Of a stretch of DNA of 64,000 nucleotides, positions 34,330 to 45,077 are shown piece after piece. The notes under the pieces are model-generated. The model worked only from the letters and a program-made list of their open reading frames with translations, had not been told where the DNA came from and ran no database searches. How positions within the stretch are numbered: position 1 is the first letter of the stretch; the number at the start of each line of letters is the position of its first letter. A program made the translations under genes and the position numbers. Location of the stretch: the NCBI RefSeq assembly GCF_040183065.1, contig NC_091121.1, positions 66,253,787-66,317,786 on the forward strand, given 5' to 3'. Source of the DNA: Periplaneta americana. Lineage: Eukaryota > Arthropoda > Insecta > Blattodea > Blattidae.

Positions 34330-35620
34330 ATATTTTTATTATGTTTTCTGGCTCCAAGTATAAACTGTATGGCAAATGAAGTTTCGAATTTTAGCGTAAA
34401 ATGAACCTTTTTACTTTTCCGATGCTGATACGAGTTCTAAGAGCTTCAGATCCGGACCTGAGGTTTATTAGGCACTCGTTTGAGGATGGGAACTGATTCC
34501 TTCATACAAGCATGTACAACTACAATACTCAGATGAGACCAACATGGTATTGATGATGGACCATACTCTATTGGAGTTTATTTTGCGAATTTGTTCATCC
34601 TCGTTGTCACATTAAATTCCCATGTGGTTGGACCCTATTGTATGGGCCTGTACATGAAACCACACATCATGATGTTGATAAGAGACGGGCGTGTATGACA
34701 TGATTGGGATTGAAATTAGTAATGAATTTTAGTGCGTAAAATTGCTAGAACGATAGAATTTTATAAATTAAGATTGTGATGTAGTACTGAGAACTTCAAA
34801 AGATTGTGACTCAGTTTCAGAAATTTAAAGAAAATATTAAATTACGAAAATTCTTCTAAATTATTTCACCAATATTACGTTTATGAAATATCTTACAAGG
34901 AAGCCAAATACCAAATTTTTGTACACCTTGTATCAAGTCAAGTTTCTGTAGAGGGTGTCTTTGTTGTTCAAGAATAAATGCGTTTTAGAAAGTTTAACTG
35001 TGCCAATTAATAAATAATTTTGTGGAAAAGTGAATATTTTATTGTTATGTAATAGTAGCTATTCATTTTCATTTAAGTTAAAATTAAATATAAGGTCCCA
35101 CTGCTGTTCAAAGAAAAAGGAAATGGTTCTGATTGGCGAACAATCACATGACTAGAAAGAAAAATGAACATCGAGGTACTAAGCGTGTCGTGAACAGCCA
35201 CTGGTAGATATCGTTTATTTCCTAGTCGGTTCCCGAGCAGATCAGGTGGATGAATGTTACCGATAGTCAAGATGTCGGCAAGGCGAACTTAAATTCATTT
35301 TACTTTGTGTTTATCTTTGATAGAGACTTCAAGTTTGTTACATATTTGTTGTTACGATTGGACGTATTAAGGTATCAGTATCACTAGCAATAAAATTAAC
35401 GAACATAGTTATTATGAAATATCTGCATATCTTACTTCCTAAAGTCTAGGACGAAATTATTTGTCAGGATATTATTAGAGTCGAGGTAAATTGCAATACT
35501 GTAATATGAATGTCTTGTACTAAGGGATGACTTTGAAGGATAAAATTAAAATTCATTGATTTTGTGCGTAGAAAAATTAAAAATTAAATTACAATTTTTT
35601 GGTAATTTCCTAGAAGACGG
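34330..35620. other. 1.3 kb without a recognisable gene
   Basis: AT-rich with short frames. No terminal repeats, SINE head or splice-bounded exon was recognised. Confidence 0.45.
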
Positions 35621-35629
35621 GCAAAATCC

Positions 35630-35870
35630 AACATGGCTGACGAAAACTACCAAAAACGTTCTACCAACTATAAAGTTCAAATGTCACCAAACATCACAAA
35701 AAAAAAAGATGGAAAATCAAATATATATCTATATTTTTAAAGAGGAAAAAGCCCTCTAAAAAAATTAAAATATAATTAATTTTTCACCTTTGATTTTTTT
35801 GGCGTTTGGTGGCATTCAAACTTCATAGTTGGCAGTACTTTTCTGGCAGTTTTCGTCCGCACTTTACACC
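35630..35870. mobile_element. Foldback element or palindrome, about 240 bp
   Basis: GACGAAAACTACCAAAAACG with CCAACTATAAAGTTCAAATG and TCACCAAAC on the left pairs with the inverse run at 35810-35857 (GTTTGGTGGCATTCAAACTT, CATAGTTGG, GGCAGTTTTCGTC). The loop of about 90 bp is A/T only. No target duplication was resolved. Confidence 0.65.
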
Positions 35871-36270
35871 CAAAAATCACTAAAACACAAAACAAATCAT
35901 AATTTATCACCTTATCAAATAAAATTCATTTCTCATTGAAGTCTTCAACGACAACCACTTCACTTCAAGTATATGACACAGACTTTAAGGCAATTTAAAC
36001 AAACTATGCAGGCAATAAAGCACTGAACCAACACTCTGTCGTACAGTCAACTTCGCATAAATAAATCATGTGTTTACACTAAATGAAATTCTCTTCGAAC
36101 ACTTATTACACCTTAACTTATACAGAAAATTCAGTAAATACTTGCTTTAAACAACATAAACAGTTTTCTCCTCAACATTCAACACAATTCTTATTCACCA
36201 GCGAAAGAACTAAACCAAAATCGACACAAAATTTAATACTTTGTTCTAAGTTCACACATCATTCACAATT

Positions 36271-36586
36271 TCATAAAATGACAAACTTTCAATAGTTTTA
36301 GCCATTAGACATAATATAACCACCACTCACGTCAAACAACCAAGAACAACTGACAACGTCATTATCCATTCAAAATTAATGAAAATTCTAGAACAAGTGA
36401 CGACTATAACCAATCAAATCGAAAGAAAATCATAAAATGACAAAACTTTCAGTAGCTTTAGCCATCAGACACGACATAACACCACTCACGTCAAACAACC
36501 AAGAACAACTGACACCGTCATTATCCATTCAAAATTAATGAAAATTCTAGAACAAATGACAACTATAACCAATCAAATTAAAAGAA
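36271..36586. repeat. 159-bp tandem duplication
   Basis: 36271-36429 and 36430-36586 are direct copies with about 7-8% differences (shared TCACGTCAAACAACCAAGAA and CAAAATTAATGAAAATTCTA). The second copy is followed by 'cctagtataaaaacctag', a possible TATA element. No coding potential is seen. Confidence 0.85.
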
Positions 36587-37561
36587 AATCACGGCGACAC
36601 CTAGTATAAAAACCTAGAACTAACATATAAAAGTCACTAACATTTAACTCTGAAGTAAGAAAGTTGGTAATGCTTACTACATTCAATCAAGTGCCCGTCT
36701 TCTATGAAATTACCAATTTTTTTTACTTACTGTTACAGCAAACTCGTTACATAAAAAATAGAAATAACTTATATAAACTGCACTCCAATCTAAATGTGAA
36801 AGCTATTTTTCCCGAATTTTTTAACTTCAGTAAAATGTGGCTTGATCAGTTACTCTTCCGTGTTTTTCAAATGGCCTTTAAATCTAGTGCGTCTGTAAAT
36901 GAAAGTATTATTCTTCATATTTGCATTGATCGTGAAATATTCTTTAATAAAATTTTGAAACAAGATTTGTCCTCTAACTCATATAACTGATTTGGCTATT
37001 CATTATATTCGTTCAAGCCGTAGAGTTTGGGGATACACGGGAAGCGAGCTGTAGGAACTACATAAAGAGCAAAAGATAAACAGGGTGTTCGTAAAACTGA
37101 GTATTTAATTTAAAATATACATTCTTATTTACTGTTTATAGTTCATCAATGAACACACATTTAACATCTTAAAACTGTTCTATTGGTGGTGGTTTTGTAG
37201 TTGCAGTTAATTTTGTAGAATTTGAGTAGCTTATGTAGTAGTAGTGTACGTAACATTGTTACTAACAGTATTTCCACAACACTAAAGAGCTGGCGCAATT
37301 GGTGAACTATAAATATTTGAATTGAGAAATGTGTAAAAGCAAACTACAAATTAAACTATGATTATTAAAATATTTGTTCTAAATATGAATGTTCTGCTGA
37401 AGTATTTACATAATTATATGAAGAACCTGCGAATTAAATTTAAATTTTATATACTTACGTACATGATCAGATCTACTTGATTACAGTAAAATTTTATTTT
37501 AATTTTAGTCCTCAAATTTGTTCTAAACTTCGTCTTGTGTAGATGTAATGGAATATCGGTA

Positions 37562-37665
37562 AAGGTAAAGGTATCCCCGTAACATGCCATGAAGGCACTT
37601 GGGGGGGGGGCATGGAGATAGAGCCCCATGCTTTCCATGACCTCGGCACTAGAATGAGGTTGTAA
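37562..37665 (-). mobile_element. SINE 3' fragment (same family as 58201-58498)
   Basis: AAAGGTAAAGGTATCCCCGT, 'catgccatgaaggcacttgg', a run of G and CCATGACCTCGGCACTAGAA match the SINE in the TMEM67 intron almost base for base. The tRNA head is missing. Confidence 0.9.
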
Positions 37666-37933
37666 TGGAAATGTAAGGTGTATAAATTACAAATGTGTAG
37701 TAAATGTGTGGAAAATACTCTTAAAAGGGAAATATTGTCACAGAAATTATCATAATTTAATTTTTCCAGTAAAATTACTGTTAAAAGATATTTTTGACAT
37801 ATTCATACACGAAAATGTTTTTTTTTTTTTTTTTCATTTTTTAACAATTTCAATTTTAGATCTGTTTTCATTCGTACAGGTACAGTAGTTCAAACTTTCA
37901 AAACAAAAATTTTAAAGCTCGTATTCATATTTA

Positions 37934-37939
37934 TTTATT
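37934..37939 (-). promoter_or_regulatory. Polyadenylation signal for the candidate terminal exon
   Basis: AATAAATAAATA on the minus strand, about 165 nt beyond the stop of the 38104-38183 exon. It supports that exon being a real 3' end but does not prove it. Confidence 0.3.
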
Positions 37940-38103
37940 GCCTCCAACTGATTACATACACGACACGGGACATGTCAAAAGTAACACACGATTACTAGGA
38001 TACAACATAATTAAAATACAACATAGTACTTTAACTGAAATAAAACCTACAAAATTTCAACATTAAGAAATAACAACCACAAGAACAAATCATACAAGAC
38101 AAA

Positions 38104-38183
38104 TCATATTTCATTGCACAGTCTGGAGTCAATTTCGACCAACACGTCCTTGATGAGAAGACATCCCTTCTCGAAGTCAGGAT
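38104..38183 (-). CDS. Candidate terminal exon, product not recognised
   Basis: On the minus strand, TTCTTTTCCAG precedes an 80-nt open segment that starts with the last two bases of a split codon. It reads PDFEKGCLLIKDVLVEID, then SRLCNEI and a TGA stop. An AATAAA (37934-37939) lies about 165 nt after the stop, giving a plausible 3' UTR. Codon use and G+C look more coding-like than the flanks. I do not recognise the protein. No convincing upstream exon was seen on this strand to the right, so a chance open frame remains possible. Confidence 0.4.
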
Positions 38184-39748
38184 CTGGAAAAGAAGTAAAT
38201 AAGTATGATAGGTACTGTGAATGTAATTTCCAGGAAAAGAAAAATGGAAAAATTGTTCCTTTTAATAACTGAAAATTCTTAAAAATTACGTTTGTAATTA
38301 CGGAAATTTCTTCGTTTAAACTTCTGTGTTCTAATTTAAAATAAAGGTAATTCACAAATACTGTAGTTCGAATCCGGAAACAATTGGTGCTTGAACTAAA
38401 AAATAACAACACAAATAATATCCATATTAAAAGACCACCAACATTACGTTCCTAATGCATGATACAGTACAATTCATAAATCTTCTACGCTCTCGTAAAT
38501 CTTAACAGCAAATATATCTCTATTGAGAGACATGTTAGCGTCAAAGAAAATTCCTAGATTGAACTAATATTTCCAGAGTTCAAAGTAGATAAATTAGTAT
38601 CAATTGCGTTGTTCTAATGATGTCCAAAATGTTTATATATAAAAATAACTTCATGAGGCGGAATAGACTTATTAAACCTGATCTGCTTATGAATTGATTT
38701 TCGTGTCTAACTTCGTTGGACTATGATAACTGGAATCGGGGACACCGCCTACTGGACTCGGATGGTGAGTTTAAATATGACCACTAAAATGCTGTTACAT
38801 CCTGTTGATGTTCGAAACTTAATATAAAGTTAATTTTTGTTCTCTATGCTGCAGATGGAATCTTCTTACGCGCACGAAGATATGCACCATGGACTGTAGG
38901 GCTTCCGCTCCAATAGTAGGTGCTGACATGTTTATATATTTGCTTCATGGTCAGTAAGGGTCACTGGCTGAACCATTCAGAAATTCGTGAACCGCTCAAT
39001 CTGTGGTTATTGTGCGCTGTAGGATTTTTAGTTTGTAAGCGCCAAGTCGGCTAGCCTGTGTTAAAGATGTCACTGCATAATTAAGGACAAGGGTGAAAGT
39101 TTTTCTTGTTTCCTCTCCACAGCTTTTGTACGGTAAGGATGCTAAGGTATCCCCTCTGTTAGGATGTGTCAGGATGTTAGATGTAAGAAAGTATCAATGT
39201 GTTGGGTTGCATTGGTAGGGCAGTGCATAGACAGGTTGTATGAGACTTGGCAACCATGTGGTTCAGCCAGAGGTGGACTTGCAAAATGGAGAGGTCGCAC
39301 AAAGGAAAAAATCACGTTTTATATACGTAGGCCTAATAATTTCCGGAAATATTTCAGAATCTATAAATTAAAATATCAAAAGTTTAATTGTTCATAAAGT
39401 TTTCTCTTTATGTGCAATTTTACACCTAAAACAGTATGAAGGGAAAAAACTTCACAAGGTATCAGTCTGTGAAAATTGAACATTATTGTGGCCTCTTCCC
39501 CGCTGAAATGCTTAGCATGCGTCAGGGTAGAGTTGAAGTGCCGGTGTTTGCCATTTGTTTTCAAATGACGAATGTGGCATAAAACTCTGTACCTACCTAG
39601 TGGAACTTAGTTTTAGTTAGTTACCTTTCTGACAACAAAAATTTAATTAACCTTATATTCTGATTAATTCTTATTCTTGAATCGGTCAGGAAGTTGTGTT
39701 ATTTTGTCCTGAAAATCATTAAAGCTGGAAAGGTAACTATATATCAAA
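38184..39748. other. 1.6 kb without a recognisable gene
   Basis: No conserved exon was identified. 38700-39300 is somewhat richer in G+C. If 39749 is a real start codon, the promoter would lie at the right end of this stretch. No clear TATA or initiator was identified. Confidence 0.35.
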
Positions 39749-39811
39749 ATGGCGCATGTTCTTCATTTGATAAGAGCGAAGCAGCTTGAATTTTATGATC
39801 GCAAATATAAT
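39749..39811 (+). CDS. Candidate first coding exon (21 codons) with strong donor, unknown product
   Basis: An ATG in the good insect context CAAAATGG opens 21 codons (MAHVLHLIRAKQLEFYDRKY and N) that run directly into a consensus donor, AAT|GTGAGT, in phase 0. The amino acid composition is charged and plausible for a protein start. I do not recognise the protein. No following exon was identified. It could be the first exon of a gene running to the right through 41 kb, or chance. Confidence 0.3.
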
Positions 39812-41529
39812 GTGAGTAAAGTCATTAATGTCATATAATTGTAAATAAATAGGTATTAAGTTTAAAATTAAATACATTATATTGATGTAAAGCTAGTAAT
39901 GAATAATTATTCAATTATGATATTAAAACCTAAATATCAATAAAGGAATATCAAATGCTACAATTTTAAATAGCTTGCAATAATGAGAAATGTGTTAAGA
40001 TGTTTCCACAAGTATTGGAAGAAATAGGAGTTGATCAATTATTTTTGCAATCATTACATGTAGTTGAATTTAGCGGCTGTGGAGCTCACCCGGTTTTCAT
40101 TCGCTACCGGTGCCGACGAACGTAGTGAACTCTAAACATGTGGATCCATGTCGGTTCTCGTCTAAAGAGTATGAAGTCGCGTCGCGTTAATTCCCTAGTT
40201 AGGTATAGGTAAGGCGGGCTCTGACATGTGTCCAGATGTGACGAGGCTCTACGTGAGTCAACAAAGCCAATTTCTTCCAAATCTATAAACTAATACCACC
40301 ATAAAGGAGTGGGTGCGGCCAATTCATTAACTTCCCTCTCGATCCTGTGACTCATCGTGCCGAGGGGGTGACAACCAAAGACGTTATAATAGTAACAAGG
40401 AAATGTGCCACCAGCTCTTGAGAGAACTTGTATCACACTGCATTTCGTTAAATAGGACTATAAAATGCCCTATGTTCTAAAGCAGATTGCAAACTACTAA
40501 GGAGATCAATAGTTATGTAAGATTATAAAAAGTTTTGACGACATTCTACGAAAGTTGTGAAAAATTATGCATGTTTTCCTCGAAACACATTTGTATTATC
40601 TTCAGAACTCATTGCATTACTAGATATTTAGAAGTTTTCACAAATTCAACATTAAAATTATGCAGTACTTCAGTTAATTTTATATAAAAAGCATCACTGA
40701 TTCTAATTGGACTTAAAAGTTGCCAGTTTCGATACATTTCCTTAGTCAAATAACTCAAAAGTACTTCTGCTTAAAATAATTTCTGCAATAATTGTAGAGA
40801 ACTTGAAAATGTTAGGGCCTATTCATTTGTACTGTACAAGTAACTGTACTCAATTATTCTATTCAACATTCAGAAAGTTTTGAGGATGAAACACACATGC
40901 ATCCATTTTTAAATAGGCTATCTACTAAATTTTTAATATTTGTAAACTATATAAAAGTAATACTTTGCCCATCATTTCTTCTTCAAATTAAGCAATGGCA
41001 CATTTTCTTGGCGAAACAGGATCAGGTAAACAAAATAATTGTTGATTAGGAGAATTATATTTATAGTATTCTAGTAACAAGGGACATACTTTCGACTATA
41101 CTGTGTGCCTAATTTATGGACACCAATAATAATTAAGTTACCGGTACGTAGAATTGAAGTAGATGGTTATGTTTACTGAAACTCATAAAAATAATAAATT
41201 AAGTTCGTAAATGAAATAAATTGGAATGTGGTGCTTAGTAGATAGTTTTAAATGCAAATTAGACTCTTTGCAGTTTATGCAACCAGAGACCTTAACTTTC
41301 GGCGTGTTCAGAAAGTTTTTATTCTAGTTTCACGAGAAGAAAAATTAGGTAGTCTTTCTTCTGAAGACTTTTTCCAGGAATTACAAATTGACTAAAAATG
41401 GTCCATCATGAAAATAATAAAATATAAGAAAAAAACAACGTAAACAAAGCTAGTAAGTATCGTTCCGCCATAGTCTGTTCTGACTGGTATATTGCTGCAG
41501 TGGCACTATTTGCGGTACAGTCAGTTACA
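39812..41529. other. 1.7 kb without a recognisable gene
   Basis: 40080-40440 has an unusually balanced composition for this window, but no open frame or RNA signature was recognised. At 40994 a short ATG frame (MAHFLGETGS) ends at a GTAAAC donor, which is too little to call. Confidence 0.35.
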
Positions 41530-41531
41530 TA

Positions 41532-42432
41532 GGTTGGATAAAAAGTAATGGCAACACTGCTGTCACATGACGATGGTGCGTTCGAGAGCTGCCAGCTGTG
41601 TGGACATGAACAAGGATTGTTAGAGGAGTTAGTGCAGCTAGCGGCGACAGTACTCCATCAATCTACTGCAGTGTGTAGAACGTTCACTTTCATAGGGATA
41701 GTGCGAGCTCCCTAAGATCATCCTTACAAAACTAGAGCAACGTTCCTGGATCAAAATTGAAATGGCACGAGGTCATAGTGCACAAGAATGTTTTCAGGGA
41801 CATGCATGAAGCATGTGGCGATGCAGCGTTGCCATATCGCACAATTGCACGATGGGTTAAAGCGTTCCGGGAAGGCCTTATTGCACCGGTACCAAAGGGA
41901 AAATGACGACTTTCTTGGACGAATCGTCGCTATGGACGAAACCTGGACTCGCTCGTATGAACCAAACTTGAAACGCCAATCAAATGAATGGAAGCATCCC
42001 TGTTCTCCTCGTCCAAAGAAAGTACGCCCTACACAAAGTGCTGTGAAGGAGATGTCCATTGTGGCGTATGACATTGGTGGGGTAATACTGCACCACGCTG
42101 TACCTCCAAGGCAGACGGAAAACGCGGACTACTGGAACATCCACCGTACTCACCCGATATGATCCATGCGATTACGATCTTTTCACCAAAGTGAAAGAAC
42201 CACTGCGAGGGACCCGGTACAATACCAGAGATGAACTTATCCGTGCTTTAGGGCGGTCAATACGGAACATCAACAAAGATGGACGCGCTGATGGTTTACG
42301 ACGCCTTCCAAACTTTTGGCAAAAGGTAATAAATAAGGGGGGCGACTATATAGAAGGTACGTAAATGTTGTACCCCTGTGAATAAAGCCATGTCAGAAAT
42401 ATCGAACTGTTGCCATTACTTTTTATCCAACC
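41532..42432 (+). mobile_element. Mariner element, 901 bp, internally deleted
   Basis: The ends GGTTGGATAAAAAGTAATGG and the exact inverse start after TA (41530-41531). The right flank reads CA in place of TA. The plus strand keeps parts of a DD34D transposase: 'RSWIKIEMARGHSAQECFQG' and 'CGDAALPYRTIARWVKAFRE' (helix-turn-helix). A deletion of a few hundred bases follows, then DDFLGRIVAMDETWTRSYEP (first Asp), WKHPCSPRPKKVRPTQSAVK and AVPPRQTENADYW. A second deletion removes the second and third Asp. Several stops and shifts follow. Intact mariners are about 1.3 kb. Confidence 0.92.
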
Positions 42433-42654
42433 CAAGTACAACGCCAATCTAATTATTACCGGTACTTTGTATTGGGCGTTATGCATTCTGCTTCTATTTG
42501 AAAAATATTACGGTACATTGAATTCAGTGGCGGCTAATTGACTGAGGCAAGTGAGGCCGGGCCTCAGTCACTTGGCTTAACAGAAATCAAATTTTGTATT
42601 TTTATATAATGTATTAGTTATTTGAATGAAGCATCGCTGTAGAAGCATTTTAAA

Positions 42655-42800
42655 ACTTTGTGAAGTATATAGACCTGTTTTGCAGTAAAATTTACTCCTG
42701 AGGCCAGAATCGCTCGTGCCGGGTCTGGTTGTGGTGTATATAGACCTGGTTTACAGTAAAATTTGTTCCTGAGGCCAGAATCGTTCGTGCCGGGTCTGTC
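42655..42800. repeat. Tandem duplication of about 73 bp inside the hAT element
   Basis: 'tatatagacctg' with CAGTAAAATTTACTCCTGAG, 'gccagaatcg' and TCGTGCCGGGTCTG occurs twice with a few substitutions. Confidence 0.85.
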
Positions 42801-43538
42801 TTCTGAATTTCCTGTATTTTCGCGGGGTTTGAGCTTGCGCTTAAAACGTTGTAGCCGAGGCACAATTCGTCTGGCCTCGTGGCCTGGTCAGGTTTCACTC
42901 CTCATATCCATGGGCCGGCCTCAAGGATAGAGTGGGGTGGGAATAGCAATGGTGACTTGTCTTCCTAAATAGGTCATAAATAACACAAATTCCAGCTCTT
43001 TGGCAGGCAGAGACCCACACTATTCCCTCCCCTTATGTCTCAGTTTATGACTTAAGCGAGGGTGTTGTACTATTGTACTTCGTAGTACAGTAGTGAATCT
43101 GGGCCAATGTTGTTATGTATTTCGAGAAAATATAAACAGAAATAAATGCGAGAAATAATGCTGGTGTAGTTAATTCATTGTTAGAGTGTCCTTTTTTCAA
43201 GAAGAAATAATATTGAAAGAAAGGAAGTTTTAAATAAAGAGAGAGTCTACCGAGATACCTACGACATCTGACAGATAATCTTAAAACGCGAGTTTCTATT
43301 GCATCCTGGTATGGGCAACATAAATGGTTAAGTGGTAATGTGGTGTAAAATAAACTTCTGTGTTGGCCTTGTTCGTTGCTGTCAAGGGAAAAAAATAAAA
43401 AGAACAGAAAGGAGGGGATTTTCAACACATAATGTGGGTTGCTTCATCACACTGAAACAATCACTGAAACTCACAGCATAACAGCTTATTTGGTGAGTGA
43501 CATTATTTTTCATCAATAGTTGGCTAATAATAATAGAC

Positions 43539-43553
43539 TAATAATAATAATAC

Positions 43554-43605
<52 letters not shown>
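43539..43605. repeat. (AAT)n microsatellite, interrupted
   Basis: AAT units interrupted three times by 'ACT'. Confidence 0.95.
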
Positions 43606-43607
<2 letters not shown>

Positions 43608-43874
43608 AGTAATCATGATATTAATAATATAACAATAATTAATATCATAAATAAACATTTCCTATCGGAGGCACTTAAACTACGAGTAGTTGCATCTGGC
43701 CTCACCGAGGATTTCGATCACCGGCCGCTACTGATTGAATCATAGGAAATTCAATTTGATATTTAATACCGTAACAAGAAATGTTTTATTCCTATAACAG
43801 TATCTTCGCCTCACGCACTCCTACAACCACACGTTATTGCCTGTTGTTTAATTCTTCTACCAATATCAATATAG

Positions 43875-44280
43875 CCTATAGGGTATTTCAAAAATCAGTT
43901 CAAACATTAAACCGCTATAAATATTATAATATTTGAGATAGGGGGAAAACAAAAACATCACAGTATTGGGCAAACAACGGGGTTTACAAAACATTGGGAA
44001 GATGTCCGCCGTTCTCTTGTTCAACGTACAGAATTCTGTCTACGACACCATGCATGGCATTTTGCAGATACTGTCTTGGAATATTGGCAATTTCTTGCGA
44101 GATGGCATCTTTCAGTTGCAGTGGGTTGTTGGATGTGTCAGGAAAACTCGTTATTTAAGGTAACCCTCTCAACTAAAAGTCGGCCGGTTTGAAATCTGGA
44201 GATCGCGGAGGCCACATTGTTGGAAAGTGCCTACTGATGACTTTGGTCGGAAAATGAATCTCAATTACGCGTGTTAACTT
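43875..44280 (-). pseudogene. DDE transposase C-terminal fragment (IS630/Tc1-like), arm 1 of an inverted pair
   Basis: The minus strand reads PTMWPPRSPDFKPADF, a stop, then a decayed tail that includes RRTSSQCF near the end. 44096-44226 is an inverse copy of 44738-44850, so the same transposase segment occurs in both orientations around a 0.5-kb gap. Confidence 0.65.
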
Positions 44281-44294
44281 CACCATTCATTTTT

Positions 44295-44537
44295 AATAGG
44301 TTATTTTACTGTACTTTTTCAACAGCTTAAGTTATTTAGCATCTGAATGAGATGAAGGTGATAATGCCGGTGAAATGAGCCCGAGGTCCAGCACCGAAAG
44401 TTACCCAGCATTTGCTCATATTGGGTTGAGGGGAAAACCTCAGAAAAACCTCAACCAGGTAACTTGCCCCGACCAGGAATTGAACCCAGCCCACCTGGTT
44501 TCCCGGCCAAATGCGCTGTTACTCCACAGGTGTGGAC
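44295..44537 (-). mobile_element. SINE (family of 34061-34318), inverse orientation
   Basis: The inverse reads TCCACACCTGTGGAGTAACA, a B box GGGTTCAATTCCTGG, the body GGTTGAGGTTTTTCTGAGGT and the end CATTCAGATGCTAAATAACT. It sits between the two inverted transposase fragments. Confidence 0.88.
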
Positions 44538-44549
44538 AATAATGGAATA

Positions 44550-44870
44550 AGACAGACTTACAGTAAACAGGGAGCGCTACTACAGCATGTTACAGAACTT
44601 CGTCATCCCTAGGCTGAGGAATCACGATATGGAAAACATAATCTTCATGCAAGATGGCGCTCCACCCCACATCTTTACCCCTGCAAAACAATTAATTACG
44701 CAGATGTTTGGCGATCGTGTCCTCAGTAGACACTTTCCAACAATGTGGCCTTCGCGATCTCCAGATTTCAATCTGGCCGACTTTTGATTGTGGAGCTACC
44801 TTAAAGAACGAGTTTTCCTGACACATCCAACAACTCTACTATAACTGAGACAATTAACATTGAACCATCC
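44550..44870 (+). pseudogene. DDE transposase middle fragment, arm 2 of the inverted pair
   Basis: The plus strand reads MLQNFVIPRLRNHDMENIIF, MQDGAPPHIFTPAKQLITQM, FGDRVLSRHFPTMWPSRSPD and FNLADF, then a stop. QDG is the second catalytic Asp and SRSPDFN leads to the third acidic residue. LWSYLKERVFLTHP continues after the stop. Family as at 455-640, but a different copy. Confidence 0.8.
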
Positions 44871-45077
44871 ATTGTGTAAGATATTTCCATGTCACATATG
44901 GTTTAAATGGATATATCTGTATGAGAACAGACGAAAGGCGCTAAACAAAAAAACTATTTTCTTCGAGAGCATTGTAGGTGATGTGATCAGGTACCAATCA
45001 TAGTACTTCTAATCATGTGCTTCTATTTACGTTGCTTTTTTCTCGTGATGGACGGAGTTTAGAACTCGCACGTAAAA

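Larger units (their letters stand above)
42525..43733. mobile_element. hAT transposon, non-autonomous, 1209 bp, 8-bp target duplication
   Basis: ATTGAATT (42517-42524) and ATTGAATC (43734-43741) flank the ends CAGTGGCGGCT and the inverse (CAGTAGCGGCC). The 8-bp duplication and the CAGTRGCGGC ends are of hAT type. Inside are a tandem repeat (42655-42800) and an (AAT)n run (43539-43605). No transposase was recognised. The hAT copy ending at 52753 has the same terminal sequence and does carry transposase remnants. Confidence 0.85.

Noticed and set aside
35500-36650. Possible long terminal repeat of a retroelement
   Set aside because: A TATA-like motif and a 159-bp duplication were seen, but no second repeat copy, primer-binding site or polymerase sequence was found nearby.
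40080-40440. Possible structural RNA in a locally G+C-balanced stretch
   Set aside because: No conserved RNA motif, pol III box or long stem was recognised.
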